Source of the DNA: Bacillus sp. FJAT-22090
GTDB taxonomy: Bacteria > Bacillota > Bacilli > Bacillales_A > Planococcaceae
Direction: 5' to 3'
Length of the DNA stretch: 64,000 bases
Assembly (NCBI RefSeq): GCF_001278755.1
Contig: NZ_CP012601.1
Coordinates: forward strand, 930,001-994,000
In this document: piece after piece, positions 43,042 to 51,572 of the stretch
How the letters are laid out: each line of letters begins with the position of its first letter
Position numbering within the stretch: the first letter of the stretch is position 1
Program-made: the position numbers and the translations under genes
The notes under the pieces: generated by a model
The model's input: only the letters and a program-made list of their open reading frames with translations
The model's database searches: none
Told to the model about the DNA's origin: nothing

Positions 43042-43887
43042 ATGAACTTTTCAATTAAAACATATGATTCTAAAGAAGCTCAAAGCATCTTAGATTATTG
43101 GACACCAGAGAGAAAAGCAAAAGCAACACCTACACCCACTTTAGATCAAGATATAAAAACAATCACAGAAGACCATAACCTAGAAGATCCGTTTGAAGTT
43201 GATATAAACCAATATCCATATAAATGTGGAGGGATAATTTTCTATACCAAAGTAACAGCCGATGGTACAGAAGATTTTTACGGCTCAGCACAGTTTGTCG
43301 CACATTGTCAGATGATTTTAACTGTTGCCCATTGCATTATAGATTCTACAACTGGAGAGGAATACACTAATTTTCTATTTACTCGTGGCTATAGAAAAGA
43401 AGAAGAAGTAGTAGAAGGTCAAGATTTTGTAATTGACCAAGTAGGAACACCAGAAGAATTTGTTGGGAGTGAAGGTCACGTCAGACGCTCGTTTGACTTT
43501 GCATTTTGTCGTACAACAGAACCTTTTACTGACTGGATGCCCTTACAAATAGGCATACCCTACACTAATCTCCAATCAATCGGGTATCCTGGTAATTTTC
43601 AAGATGGAGAACGAATGGTAGCGGTCAATGGGACTAGAGGGGAAATTTTTTCTGATTTGAATTTGGTTCAAATGAAAAACAATCCATTTAGAGAAGGTGC
43701 TAGTGGTGGTGCTTGGATTTATAATCCATCTAACGAGCTTGGAAATGATAAGAACATTGTAGTAGGATTAAACGCTGGTGGTGAATCTGGTCCTATAATT
43801 CAAAGTCCATTATTTCGCCAAGAAACCATTGATCTTTTTAATGAAGTACTTGATGCAACGTGGGAAAATCCAAGAAGATGTAATTAA
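43042..43887 (+). CDS. Trypsin-like (S1/S6 fold) serine protease
   Basis: 281 residues with catalytic His97 (LTVAHC), Asp152 (SFDFAFC) and Ser221 (REGASGGAWI), in the order of chymotrypsin-fold enzymes related to glutamyl endopeptidases (IGYPGNFQDG pattern). No signal peptide is seen: the N-terminus is MNFSIKTYDSKEAQSILDYW, a polar propeptide-like segment. It is either cytosolic or exported another way. Cytosolic trypsin-like proteases occur as effectors in some defence systems, but no partner is adjacent. Confidence 0.85.
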   Translation: MNFSIKTYDSKEAQSILDYWTPERKAKATPTPTLDQDIKTITEDHNLEDPFEVDINQYPYKCGGIIFYTKVTADGTEDFYGSAQFVAHCQMILTVAHCIIDSTTGEEYTNFLFTRGYRKEEEVVEGQDFVIDQVGTPEEFVGSEGHVRRSFDFAFCRTTEPFTDWMPLQIGIPYTNLQSIGYPGNFQDGERMVAVNGTRGEIFSDLNLVQMKNNPFREGASGGAWIYNPSNELGNDKNIVVGLNAGGESGPIIQSPLFRQETIDLFNEVLDATWENPRRCN

Positions 43888-43989
43888 AAGATTAAAAAAC
43901 GAAGCGGTTCTTGAGTAAGTTGTTTATTTATATTTATTTCTACTGTATTCAAAATAACGTTCCCAAATGAAAGTTTGGGATTACATGAA

Positions 43990-44031
43990 AAATGCGTAAA
44001 CGCTGTTAAATAAACGTTTACGCATTTTTTG
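43990..44031 (+). terminator. Terminator
   Basis: AAATGCGTAAACG-ctgttaaataaa-CGTTTACGCATTT then TTTG, in the 600-bp gap after the protease; nothing else there until the sites at 44208. Confidence 0.88.
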
Positions 44032-44207
44032 TTGGAACATTGTCTATGCAGCTTTTTATGCAAAGTTATATAAATAAAGTTACAATAAGACTTTTCAAGA
44101 TTTTGCAGAAAACATTGTATGTGTGTTATCTGAATAAAAACCTGTATATAGAGACCATTTATGAACGCTGTAAACCTACATTTTTTAATCTTTCCTAAAC
44201 TTCAACT

Positions 44208-44376
44208 ACAGGGGCTTTAGTTGAATAAGCGTCCCTTTTCTTGTTCAACTAACGGGTGCTTTAGTTAAACAAGACCATCATGTCGATGGTCTATTTTTTT
44301 ATCCAAAATTTCAAGTAGATCTCAGAAATACATTGTGAAATGTTACACTTAAACTAACGAAGCAGGTTAGTTCAAT
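44208..44376 (+). repeat. attC-like tandem: compact arm plus long-type site
   Basis: A compact arm CTTCAACTACAGGGGC, TTTAGTTGAAT (44208-44227) lies directly before a full long site: GTTCAACTAACGGGTGC, hairpin GACCATCATGTCGATGGTC, conserved tail, arm B CGAAGCAGG ending GTTCAAT (44243-44376). Looks like an empty or collapsed cassette. Confidence 0.88.
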
Positions 44377-44488
44377 AAGTTAATATAGAATTTAGTAATA
44401 GGATCTTTATAAAGAAGTAGATATTTGACTTCCAATATTGTTATAATATTCCTACGAATATATATTTAATAAAATTAGTGGGGTGAGG

Positions 44489-44851
44489 ATGTTGAAAAAA
44501 TATTTATATGCAGGGATTTTACTTGGAACTATCATTTTAGCAGGGTGTAATGAAAATGAGGAAACAGAAAAACAAGGAGAGATAGAGAAAGAGGTATTAG
44601 CAGTAGAAGTTTACAATTCTGGTAAAAATATAGTGTATGCGGCAGTTCCAAAATTAACTCAAGAACAAAAGGAAGAGAATTACAAGCGGAAAGTGCAAAT
44701 TGTCAAAGAAGTGAATCAAACGAAATTAGGTATTGGTCTTGGAGTGCCACCAATTGAACAGTTTCAATTAGATAATTTGAAAGAACAGAAAGCATATGAA
44801 AAAATGATTCAAACAGAGGTGGAGTCTTTTTTAGCAACGGAACGCGAATAA
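44489..44851 (+). CDS. Small lipoprotein, possibly truncated by a stop
   Basis: 120 residues. Lipobox ILAGC at Cys20, then a helical, charged mature part (PKLTQEQKEENYKRKVQIVK). The frame stays open beyond the TAA for 23 more codons (PPTISTDLKPAVSNPNGETT...), so a CAA-to-TAA change may have shortened an about 144-residue protein. GTGGGG lies upstream. No repeat separates it from the next lipoprotein gene. Confidence 0.65.
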   Translation: MLKKYLYAGILLGTIILAGCNENEETEKQGEIEKEVLAVEVYNSGKNIVYAAVPKLTQEQKEENYKRKVQIVKEVNQTKLGIGLGVPPIEQFQLDNLKEQKAYEKMIQTEVESFLATERE

Positions 44852-44994
44852 CCTCCTACCATATCTACTGATTTAAAACCTGCTGTAAGCAATCCAAATG
44901 GCGAAACAACTAAAGCTGCGTAACTATATTTTCCTGATACATTAAAGAAAATTGAAATCACAGCGACATTCGATATACAATCAGGGGGAACAAA

Positions 44995-45486
44995 ATGAAA
45001 AATATTTTTCTATTGTCTTTTTTACTTTTGTTAACTGGTTGTGCAACAGGAGAGCCAAAAGAAGTTTTAACTAAAGCAGATTCATTGGGCTTAATATCTA
45101 TGGAAGATGTAACCATTTTAGAGGATTCATTTTTGGCTGAGGATGTTAAAGTGGATTTAACAGGGGATGGTGTTGAAGAAGAAATACTATTATACGTTTC
45201 TCCCTCTCCGATAAATGAAGAAACAGGAGGGTTCGTATGGGACGATTCCCACTTTTGGCAGTTATTAGTTAAGGATGGAACAAGCACTTATCCACTCTTT
45301 AACGATCATCTTAGCGGTGTAATGGAATTTTGGATAGGTGAAGAAGATGGGGAAAATAGTCTTATTTTAATTAACAATGGTACAGGTTTAACGTTATACA
45401 AATTTACATATCAAGAGAAAGGATTTAATAAAGAAGTCATCTATACGTTAGATACTATTACTAATCGCTCTGTAACAGATTGGTAA
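44995..45486 (+). CDS. Lipoprotein, paralogue of 33002
   Basis: 163 residues. Lipobox LLTGC at Cys16. It aligns with the cassette lipoprotein at 33002: VTILEDSFLAEDVKVDLTGD, ILLYVSPSPINEETGGFVWD, DSHFWQLLVKDGTSTYPLFN, MEFWIGEEDG. Both end in T/S-N-R-S-V/L-T/S-D/E-W. Strong site AGGGGGAAC. Surface-exposed, role unknown; duplicated cassette family. Confidence 0.8.
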   Translation: MKNIFLLSFLLLLTGCATGEPKEVLTKADSLGLISMEDVTILEDSFLAEDVKVDLTGDGVEEEILLYVSPSPINEETGGFVWDDSHFWQLLVKDGTSTYPLFNDHLSGVMEFWIGEEDGENSLILINNGTGLTLYKFTYQEKGFNKEVIYTLDTITNRSVTDW

Positions 45487-45648
45487 ATAATGTGGCTCTA
45501 GTTCTATAAACTATTACATGGAAAACCAATTCTAATACAACATCTAGGAGAAGGTATACATGAGTATTTAAAACTTGGTTTGGTGCCAATCCAAATTTAA
45601 TGGAATAATAGTTGCGAGTTCAAGAATTATAGTTTGTGAATTATTGCA

Positions 45649-45734
45649 CTTAAACTAAGTTGTGCTTTAGTTAAAGACCAAGGGTTGTTTAGGCAGCCTC
45701 TTTTTTTTCAACTAACGCAGCAGGTTAGTTCAAT
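45649..45734 (+). repeat. attC-like site, short type S1
   Basis: CTTAAACTAAGTTGTGC, TTTAGTTAAAG, interior ACCAAGGGTTGTTTAGGCAG identical to that at 24918, T8, arm B CGCAGCAGG ending GTTCAAT. Confidence 0.88.
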
Positions 45735-45905
45735 AAGGAAGCTGCCCATAATTTTCTGTAACTTCCTATTTTTTTTTTAAAAGCACTGAATATGATGATT
45801 GGTATAAACATTGAGGCATATTATAGTGGAACAGTTTATTGCGATGGAGTTTGTATGGCACCACTTTCACAAATTTGAGAACAGTAATCCTTAAATTACC
45901 TATTA

Positions 45906-45946
45906 GGCCGTGCTTTTGTATTTATATTACAAAAGTGCGGTCTTTT
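45906..45946 (+). terminator. Terminator
   Basis: GGCCGTGCTTTTGTA-tttata-TTACAAAAGTGCGGTC then TTTTC. The 560-bp gap 45487-46047 otherwise holds only the site at 45649 and a likely promoter region for the sigma gene. Confidence 0.8.
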
Positions 45947-46047
45947 CTTTATAACTACAGTTTACTTAATTAAATTAATTAAGTAATGCAATATAATCAT
46001 CATATCTATCGTCTTATATATAGAGAGATGTAAAGGGGGGGGCTTGG

Positions 46048-46632
46048 ATGGAAAAAAAGGAAGTATTACCATTACATTTCAAAGCATCAAATAGATTAGA
46101 TGACCTACAATCGAACCCAGTCGAAGCAATAGAAAACATAATGAACACTTATGGTACTGAGATTAAAAAATTTATTTACACTTACCTAAATAATGAATCG
46201 GATACAGATGATGTAACGCAAGAAGTTTTTGTGACTGTCTATTTAAAGCTAAGTTCATTTCAAGGTAGATCATCACTAAAAAGTTGGATTTATTCTATTG
46301 CTGTAAATAAGTGTAAGGATTACTTAAGAAATAATCGTTTACGTCAAAGTAAATTAATAGAAAAAATTACTAACCTAACAATTTCATCCAAAATAATTGA
46401 TGTACCAGAAGAGTATAAGCAAAGCAGCATAAAAGAAGGGCTTTTCGAAAAAGTAATAGAATTACCCATTAAATATCGTGAAGTCATCATTCTTTATTAT
46501 TTCAAGGAACTATCAATAAAAGAAATCAGTTTCATTCTAAACATGAAGGAGACTACATTGCAAACACGATTATTAAGGGCGAGAAGTAAATTAAAAAGTT
46601 TATTAAATGAAGGGGGTATTTTTCATGGGTAA
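46048..46632 (+). CDS. ECF sigma factor
   Basis: 194 residues. Region 2 DDVTQEVFVTVYLKLSSFQG, LKSWIYSIAVNKCKDYLRNN; region 4 LPIKYREVIILYYFKELSIK-EISFILNMKETTLQTRLLRARSKL. An N-terminal extension of about 40 residues precedes region 2. AAAGGGGGGG lies before the ATG. Its end overlaps the anti-sigma gene by 8 bp. Second, unrelated-by-neighbour sigma/anti-sigma unit in the array. Confidence 0.93.
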   Translation: MEKKEVLPLHFKASNRLDDLQSNPVEAIENIMNTYGTEIKKFIYTYLNNESDTDDVTQEVFVTVYLKLSSFQGRSSLKSWIYSIAVNKCKDYLRNNRLRQSKLIEKITNLTISSKIIDVPEEYKQSSIKEGLFEKVIELPIKYREVIILYYFKELSIKEISFILNMKETTLQTRLLRARSKLKSLLNEGGIFHG

Positions 46633-47392
46633 ATATTTAAAAGAATTTAACTTTGATGAAAAGATAAAAACATACTTTACAGAAGAAAATAAACAACGTG
46701 TATTAGAAAAAATCAATGAAATTGAAAAAAAACGCAATAAGAAACCATATTACTTTCAAAATGCTCTTACATTAGCATTTACAATAGGACTTATTATTTT
46801 AGGATTTACTCTTATCTCTAATAATTTAGAGGGTACCAAAGAAAATGCAGGAGAACTAAATAAGACAGAAAATGAATTTATTCAAAATCAAAATAATGAT
46901 GAATCAAATGAAGTTCTAGGAACTGTAGATGACGATGAAGAAAAGAAAAAAGAAAAATTAAAAGTTGGGGCACATTTAGAACTCAGGTCCCCCGAGACCA
47001 ATTTGACTTGGAACAAGGAGACTAAGGAATATGAAAAATATGACTATACCGACTCAAATTATAATTTATATGTTGCCCATCTAAGAGCAGCATTAATTAC
47101 TGACAACGCTTTATATACACGATATCCTTCTATGGATTATACTACTTATCAAAAATACTTAGGTAGTATTTTGTTTTATTTAAATGAAATTGAACCTGAT
47201 GAAGAAAAAATAGAGGAATTAAAAATGGCTATTAAATTGTCTGAGCAAGCAATTGAAACTAATGCACAAAAAGGTGATCCGATTTTAGATGAACTGCATC
47301 TAATTCTACACGAGTTAGATGAATATTTTAATTTATATCCATTTGTGGATCATATTACAAATGAGGATGGATTACAATTTAAATCAGAATAG
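46625..47392 (+). CDS. Putative anti-sigma factor
   Basis: 255 residues. A cytosolic helical N-terminus (FDEKIKTYFTEENKQRVLEK), one span (NALTLAFTIGLIILGFTLIS) and an extracellular acidic domain (NKETKEYEKYDYTDSNYNLY; LGSILFYLNEIEPDEEKIEE). No zinc-finger motif is visible, unlike the other pair. Position, overlap with the sigma gene and topology support the role. Start 46625 has GAAGGGGG upstream. Confidence 0.75.
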   Translation: MGKYLKEFNFDEKIKTYFTEENKQRVLEKINEIEKKRNKKPYYFQNALTLAFTIGLIILGFTLISNNLEGTKENAGELNKTENEFIQNQNNDESNEVLGTVDDDEEKKKEKLKVGAHLELRSPETNLTWNKETKEYEKYDYTDSNYNLYVAHLRAALITDNALYTRYPSMDYTTYQKYLGSILFYLNEIEPDEEKIEELKMAIKLSEQAIETNAQKGDPILDELHLILHELDEYFNLYPFVDHITNEDGLQFKSE

Positions 47393-47507
47393 TGCATTGT
47401 TTTGATAGGGTAATGGTTATGAGTTTTTTGAATTGTTATTCAGCACATTTATGGGTTATGGGATATCCTTTAACAAGGAGCAGATTTTTTTAAGGGGTGT
47501 TTTCATT

Positions 47508-47732
47508 GTGGAAAGTGAATTATTTGCGATCGATATTTTGTGGGCTTTAGTTCTAGATTCCTACGATGTTACTGTAAGAATTGAAATCCCTTCGAAAAAT
47601 ATTGATGATGCTAAAGTAGATTTAGTTAAGGTAAGGATATTCCCATCCTGTGATAGTGGCAAGATTAATAAGCAGAAATGTAATCACGGGTTCAAAATTG
47701 AAATATTAGATTACAAACATTTATCTCAATAG
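47508..47732 (+). CDS. Small hypothetical protein
   Basis: 74 residues from GTG with AAGGGGTG 7 bp upstream; a longer in-frame ORF upstream lacks a ribosome site. Beta-rich, with VRIEIPSKNIDDAKVDLVKV and a C-x8-C pair (FPSCDSGKINKQKCNHGF). Family unknown. Not separated from the anti-sigma gene by a repeat, so it shares that cassette. Confidence 0.6.
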   Translation: MESELFAIDILWALVLDSYDVTVRIEIPSKNIDDAKVDLVKVRIFPSCDSGKINKQKCNHGFKIEILDYKHLSQ

Positions 47733-47748
47733 GAATTTGCATCCTTTT

Positions 47749-47777
47749 ATTCAACTAACGGGGCAGTTTAGTTGAAA
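47749..47777 (+). repeat. attC-like lone arm
   Basis: ATTCAACTAACGGGGCAG, TTTAGTTGAAA: outer left end as in arm A, core as in arm B. Confidence 0.8.
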
Positions 47778-47839
47778 AAGGAATTTATAATAGCTTAACG
47801 AATTTTTTATTTATCCTTTTGGAAAGGAAGTGATTTGTA

Positions 47840-48241
47840 ATGAAGTATCAACAAAAGGTTTTCAATGTAGAATTAAAGGAAATGATTAAAAATATTGAAT
47901 CTACATTAAAAGAACATATCGAAAGATTGTTAAAAGAAAATAAATCTGTTTTTGCTGAGAAAAACCTAGATTTTGATGCGGGTTTCGATAAAGAAGGCAA
48001 TGACCCTTTTAAGCCTGGATACAGTTCTTCTGTTTCGATAGGGATTGCTGACAAAAGTGGTGAACTTATTGATTTACATATAATTAAAATATGGGAATGC
48101 GAACGTTCCTTATTAGGTCTGTCGATTTCAAAAAACATTCCTGGAAGCAAGATTATCGGTGAACTACTTGATGAATCAGTAGAAGAAGTAAAAGAGGAAT
48201 TGAAAGAATATATTGAAGAAGTATTAAATGATGTAATTTAA
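47840..48241 (+). CDS. Hypothetical cytosolic protein
   Basis: 133 residues, acidic. Helical ends (LKEMIKNIESTLKEHIERLL; VEEVKEELKEYIEEVL) enclose a beta centre (SVSIGIADKSGELIDLHIIK). No known family is recognised. GGAAGTGAT lies 8 bp before the ATG. Single-gene cassette. Confidence 0.7.
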   Translation: MKYQQKVFNVELKEMIKNIESTLKEHIERLLKENKSVFAEKNLDFDAGFDKEGNDPFKPGYSSSVSIGIADKSGELIDLHIIKIWECERSLLGLSISKNIPGSKIIGELLDESVEEVKEELKEYIEEVLNDVI

Positions 48242-48249
48242 AAGTTCTT

Positions 48250-48329
48250 CTTCAGCTAACGGGTGCTTTACTTCAAGAAGGAGTAAAGCCTTTTCTTCTT
48301 ATTGAACTAACGAATCATGTTAGTTTAAG
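48250..48329 (+). repeat. attC-like site, short type S2
   Basis: CTTCAGCTAACGGGTGC, hairpin GCTTTACT...AGTAAAGC, TTTTCTTC, arm B CGAATCATG ending GTTTAAG. Confidence 0.88.
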
Positions 48330-48363
48330 TAGATAATAAAATAATATTGAAAACGAGGTAAAT

Positions 48364-48945
48364 ATGAAATTAACATTGGCAACAAATGAAGAGGTAAATG
48401 TGTTGTATTCCCAGTTTAAAAAATTTAATGTTCATCTTCTTGAAGAACCTCATAAGTTATTCAAACATATAGGTATTATGGATGTATATAATCGTGTTCT
48501 AACTGAGGAAGAGGCTAATAAACTTTTAGGATTTAAAAGGCATCACATAAAGCACGGATACAAGTTCTTAAACACTTTTAGACAACTTTTTGATTTGGAA
48601 AATGATACAGTTTATGTCCACTTGAATAAAAGTGGTTTAAGTAAAGATTCATTCAAGCACCTTTTAGAATCGTTAAAACGAGAGGAAGCCAGATTATTTA
48701 GAAAACTGTTTTCCATTAAGAAGGGAATTTACAAAGTTGATGATGAGGAAGCACTAAACTTTTTAGTTCATCTTTCAGTTAACGAATTGTATTTTACAAA
48801 TTTTTTATTTCCTTCATTTGAAACAGTTATATTGGGAAATTATGATTTATCCTTCCCTGTTTATAGTAAGACAATGATAGGCTTCCAAAGGTGTAAAGAG
48901 ATAATTGAGCAAAATGGCTTATTCATTAGGATGTATGGGGAATAA
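48364..48945 (+). CDS. Hypothetical cytosolic protein
   Basis: 193 residues. Helical protein with basic patches (GFKRHHIKHGYKFLNTFRQL; LESLKREEARLFRKLFSIKK). No signal peptide or catalytic motif seen; family unknown. CGAGG precedes the ATG. Single-gene cassette. Confidence 0.7.
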   Translation: MKLTLATNEEVNVLYSQFKKFNVHLLEEPHKLFKHIGIMDVYNRVLTEEEANKLLGFKRHHIKHGYKFLNTFRQLFDLENDTVYVHLNKSGLSKDSFKHLLESLKREEARLFRKLFSIKKGIYKVDDEEALNFLVHLSVNELYFTNFLFPSFETVILGNYDLSFPVYSKTMIGFQRCKEIIEQNGLFIRMYGE

Positions 48946-48993
48946 TGGTTGATTGATTTAAAAGCAGTTTTTGTTATAAACATACCATTTCCT

Positions 48994-49128
48994 CTTCAAT
49001 CTAACGGGTGCTCTAGTTAAACAAGACCATCAGTTTGATGGTCTATTTCTTTATCCAAAAAATCAAGTAGATCTAAGAAATCCATTGTGAAATGTTACAC
49101 TAAAACTAACGCAGCAGTTTAGTATAAC
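48994..49128 (+). repeat. attC-like site, long type
   Basis: CTTCAATCTAACGGGTGC, hairpin GACCATCAGTTTGATGGTC, conserved tail, arm B CGCAGCAG ending GTATAAC. Confidence 0.9.
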
Positions 49129-49178
49129 AAGCAAAATTAACAATAATAAAATAGATCTTGTTTTCAAGGAGGAAAAAC

Positions 49179-50075
49179 ATGGATTACATTTTACCGAAAG
49201 AAGCGGTTTTAAAGGCGAAACGGTTGGCTAAAAATCCCATAGCGGCGGGTCGTCGACATACCGTTGGTCTTCTCTCTGACGGAATGGTGACGGCTGTGGG
49301 TGATAATAAATATGGCCAATGTGATGTAAGCGGATGGCGCGATATTGTGTCCGTCGAAGTTGGTAATGTTCATATGGCAACGAACACGGGTAATGCTCAT
49401 ACAATCGGTCTTAAATCGGACGGTACTGTGGCTGCTGTAGGTTGGAATAAGAATGATCAATGCGATGTAAACCACTGGCGCGATACTGTAGCGGTTGCTG
49501 CGGGTTGGTGTCGTACCATTGGGCTTAAATCGGATGGTGCGGTGGTAGCTGTGGGCAGAAATAATGAAGGTGAATGCAATGTAAACAGCTGGCATGATAT
49601 TGTGGCGGTCGCGGCGGGTGACTGGCATACCATCGGGCTTAAATTGGACGGAACGGTGACGGCTGTGGGTAATAATCGGTATGGCCAATGCAATGTAAGC
49701 GACTGGCGAGGCATAGTGGCGGTTAAGGCGGGGTATCTTCATACTGTTGGGCTTAAATCGGACGGTACGGCGGTTGCAGTGGGTCAAAATAAGGTAGGCC
49801 AATGCGATGTAAACAGCTGGCGCGGTATTGTGAAGATAGCGGTGGGGAGTAATCATTCCATCGGCCTTAAATCGGACGGCACTGTGGCTGCTGTGGGATG
49901 GAACGAGTATGGCCAATGTAATGTAAGTGATTGGCACGATATTGTGGCTATCGCGGCGGGTTGTGCTCATACCGTCGGTCTTAAATCGGACGGTACGGTG
50001 GTTGCAGTGGGTGATAATGAATATGGCCAATGCGATGTGAGCGGCTGGCGCGGCATCCAACTGCCCAACAATTAG
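49179..50075 (+). CDS. RCC1-repeat protein
   Basis: 298 residues: a 29-residue lead-in, then seven repeats of about 36-40 residues with the pattern HTIGLKSDGTVxAVGxNxYG / QCxVxxWRxIVAVAAG, as in RCC1-type beta propellers. Seven units make a full propeller. No signal peptide. Such bacterial propellers are presumed protein-binding; partner unknown. The gene is visibly richer in G+C than its neighbours and its repeats are near-identical at DNA level, which points to acquisition from a different genome and repeat homogenisation. GGAGG precedes the ATG at 49179. Single-gene cassette. Confidence 0.9.
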   Translation: MDYILPKEAVLKAKRLAKNPIAAGRRHTVGLLSDGMVTAVGDNKYGQCDVSGWRDIVSVEVGNVHMATNTGNAHTIGLKSDGTVAAVGWNKNDQCDVNHWRDTVAVAAGWCRTIGLKSDGAVVAVGRNNEGECNVNSWHDIVAVAAGDWHTIGLKLDGTVTAVGNNRYGQCNVSDWRGIVAVKAGYLHTVGLKSDGTAVAVGQNKVGQCDVNSWRGIVKIAVGSNHSIGLKSDGTVAAVGWNEYGQCNVSDWHDIVAIAAGCAHTVGLKSDGTVVAVGDNEYGQCDVSGWRGIQLPNN

Positions 50076-50147
50076 TTTTGGGGTAAAAAGAGGTCATTCA
50101 ATTAATAAATCCAAAAAAAGATTGAACATAAAAGGTGAAAATTCCTT

Positions 50148-50282
50148 CTTCAGCTAACGGGTGCTTTAGTTAAACAAGATCATCATTTTGATGATCTATT
50201 TTTTTTATCCAAAACATCAAGCAGATCTCGGAAATCCATTGTGAAATGTTACACTTAAACTAACGGGGCAGGTTAGTTGAAG
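50148..50282 (+). repeat. attC-like site, long type
   Basis: CTTCAGCTAACGGGTGC, hairpin GATCATCATTTTGATGATC (compensated changes versus the usual GACC...GGTC), conserved tail, arm B CGGGGCAGG ending GTTGAAG. Confidence 0.92.
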
Positions 50283-50438
50283 AAGGATGTTATCAATTAA
50301 ATAATATACGATCGGACTTCCATAAAGCACAACGAGGAAATTGTTTGACAACTTTATAATCAAGAAAATATTAAAAGGCAGTTTGAAGTAAACAGTTTCC
50401 TCCAACAGAATCTTTTAGTTTTCTCTATCTTATCGATT

Positions 50439-51389
50439 TCAAAAATGCTCAAATCCAAAGGAGAGTAGCTTACGAGTCTCAAGGAAACGAGCGTCATCAC
50501 TTTTTGTCCCCATCACAACCGAAATAAGTCGTTTATCCCCCTTTTGTGCAGTTCCTGTAAAGCAATACCCTGCAGTTTCCGTAAAACCTGTTTTTAATCC
50601 ATCTACAGGATTAAAATATAAATCTTGATTTTCGGGGTCTAGCATAGCATTTGAATTCTTTAAGGTTGTCCCATCGTATGCTAATTTGTATTCAAGCAGT
50701 TTGGTTGTTTCGATTACATCAGGGAAATCACGTAATAATTGGTTGGCTAGTAATGCAACGTCTTTTGCTGTCATAACATTTTCAGAACCATCGGTATTAA
50801 ATAATCCAGTTGAGTTTACAAAGTTTGTTTTGGAAGAAAGGCCCATCTTTGTAGCTTTATCATTCATTAGCTTTGCAAATTTTTTCTCTGATCCTGCTAT
50901 GTGCTCTGCCAAAGCTATCGTAGCGTTATTAGCAGAATAAATGACCATCGCACTATATAAGTCCCGAACTGTTAAAACATCATTGTCTTTAACATAAATT
51001 TTAACTGCTCGAGGATCCATATTGTTTGCACTGTGAGACATTACAACCGGATCATCCCATTCTATATTTCCATTTTCAATTTGCTCCAGTACTAAATACT
51101 CTGTCATCATTTTGGACATGCTTGCGACTGGAAAAGGAATATCTGCATCTTGTTCCATTAATATTTCTTCTGTAGATGCATTCAATAAAATTGCTGAGTG
51201 ACCTTTTATGGTAGCCTCTAAAGAAGAATCTATGTAGGTTGTTGAGGGTCCAGAGACCTCAATTATCTCGTTTATAAAACCTTGGACTTGATGGCTTTGG
51301 CTGAAATTGTATGCGCCTGCATAGCACCCTATCAAAATGATGAGAATAATTAGTAATTGACTTCTTCTTTTTAGCTTCCTGCGATTCAT
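50439..51389 (-). CDS. D-alanyl-D-alanine carboxypeptidase (S11)
   Basis: 316 residues. One N-terminal membrane anchor (LLIILIILIGCYAGAYNF), then the S11 motifs Ser90-MS-Lys93, Ser152-A-Asn154 and Lys266-T-G268. Trims the terminal D-Ala of peptidoglycan pentapeptides outside the membrane. Lacks the C-terminal PBP5_C domain of long family members. Divergent from a VanRS-like two-component pair, which suggests regulation by cell-wall signals. Confidence 0.92.
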   Translation of the reverse strand: MNRRKLKRRSQLLIILIILIGCYAGAYNFSQSHQVQGFINEIIEVSGPSTTYIDSSLEATIKGHSAILLNASTEEILMEQDADIPFPVASMSKMMTEYLVLEQIENGNIEWDDPVVMSHSANNMDPRAVKIYVKDNDVLTVRDLYSAMVIYSANNATIALAEHIAGSEKKFAKLMNDKATKMGLSSKTNFVNSTGLFNTDGSENVMTAKDVALLANQLLRDFPDVIETTKLLEYKLAYDGTTLKNSNAMLDPENQDLYFNPVDGLKTGFTETAGYCFTGTAQKGDKRLISVVMGTKSDDARFLETRKLLSFGFEHF

Positions 51390-51572
51390 CTTCTTTCCTC
51401 CGTCTCTTCTTCTCCTAAATCCTTATTAACATATCCTTATTGTAGTTAGCGAATATTAAAAGAAAGGAAAGAAAAGTTAAAGAATTTCTTAAGATTTAGG
51501 TGTGGATAGTTTTTCGAAAGTATCTATGTTTATAATATAAGAAGAATTTAGATAAATAGGTGGAGATGTCTT

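Noticed and set aside
49209-50060. Minus-strand 283-codon ORF opposite the RCC1 gene
   Set aside because: It mirrors the repeat structure of the plus-strand RCC1 gene, has no ribosome site and arises from its base composition.
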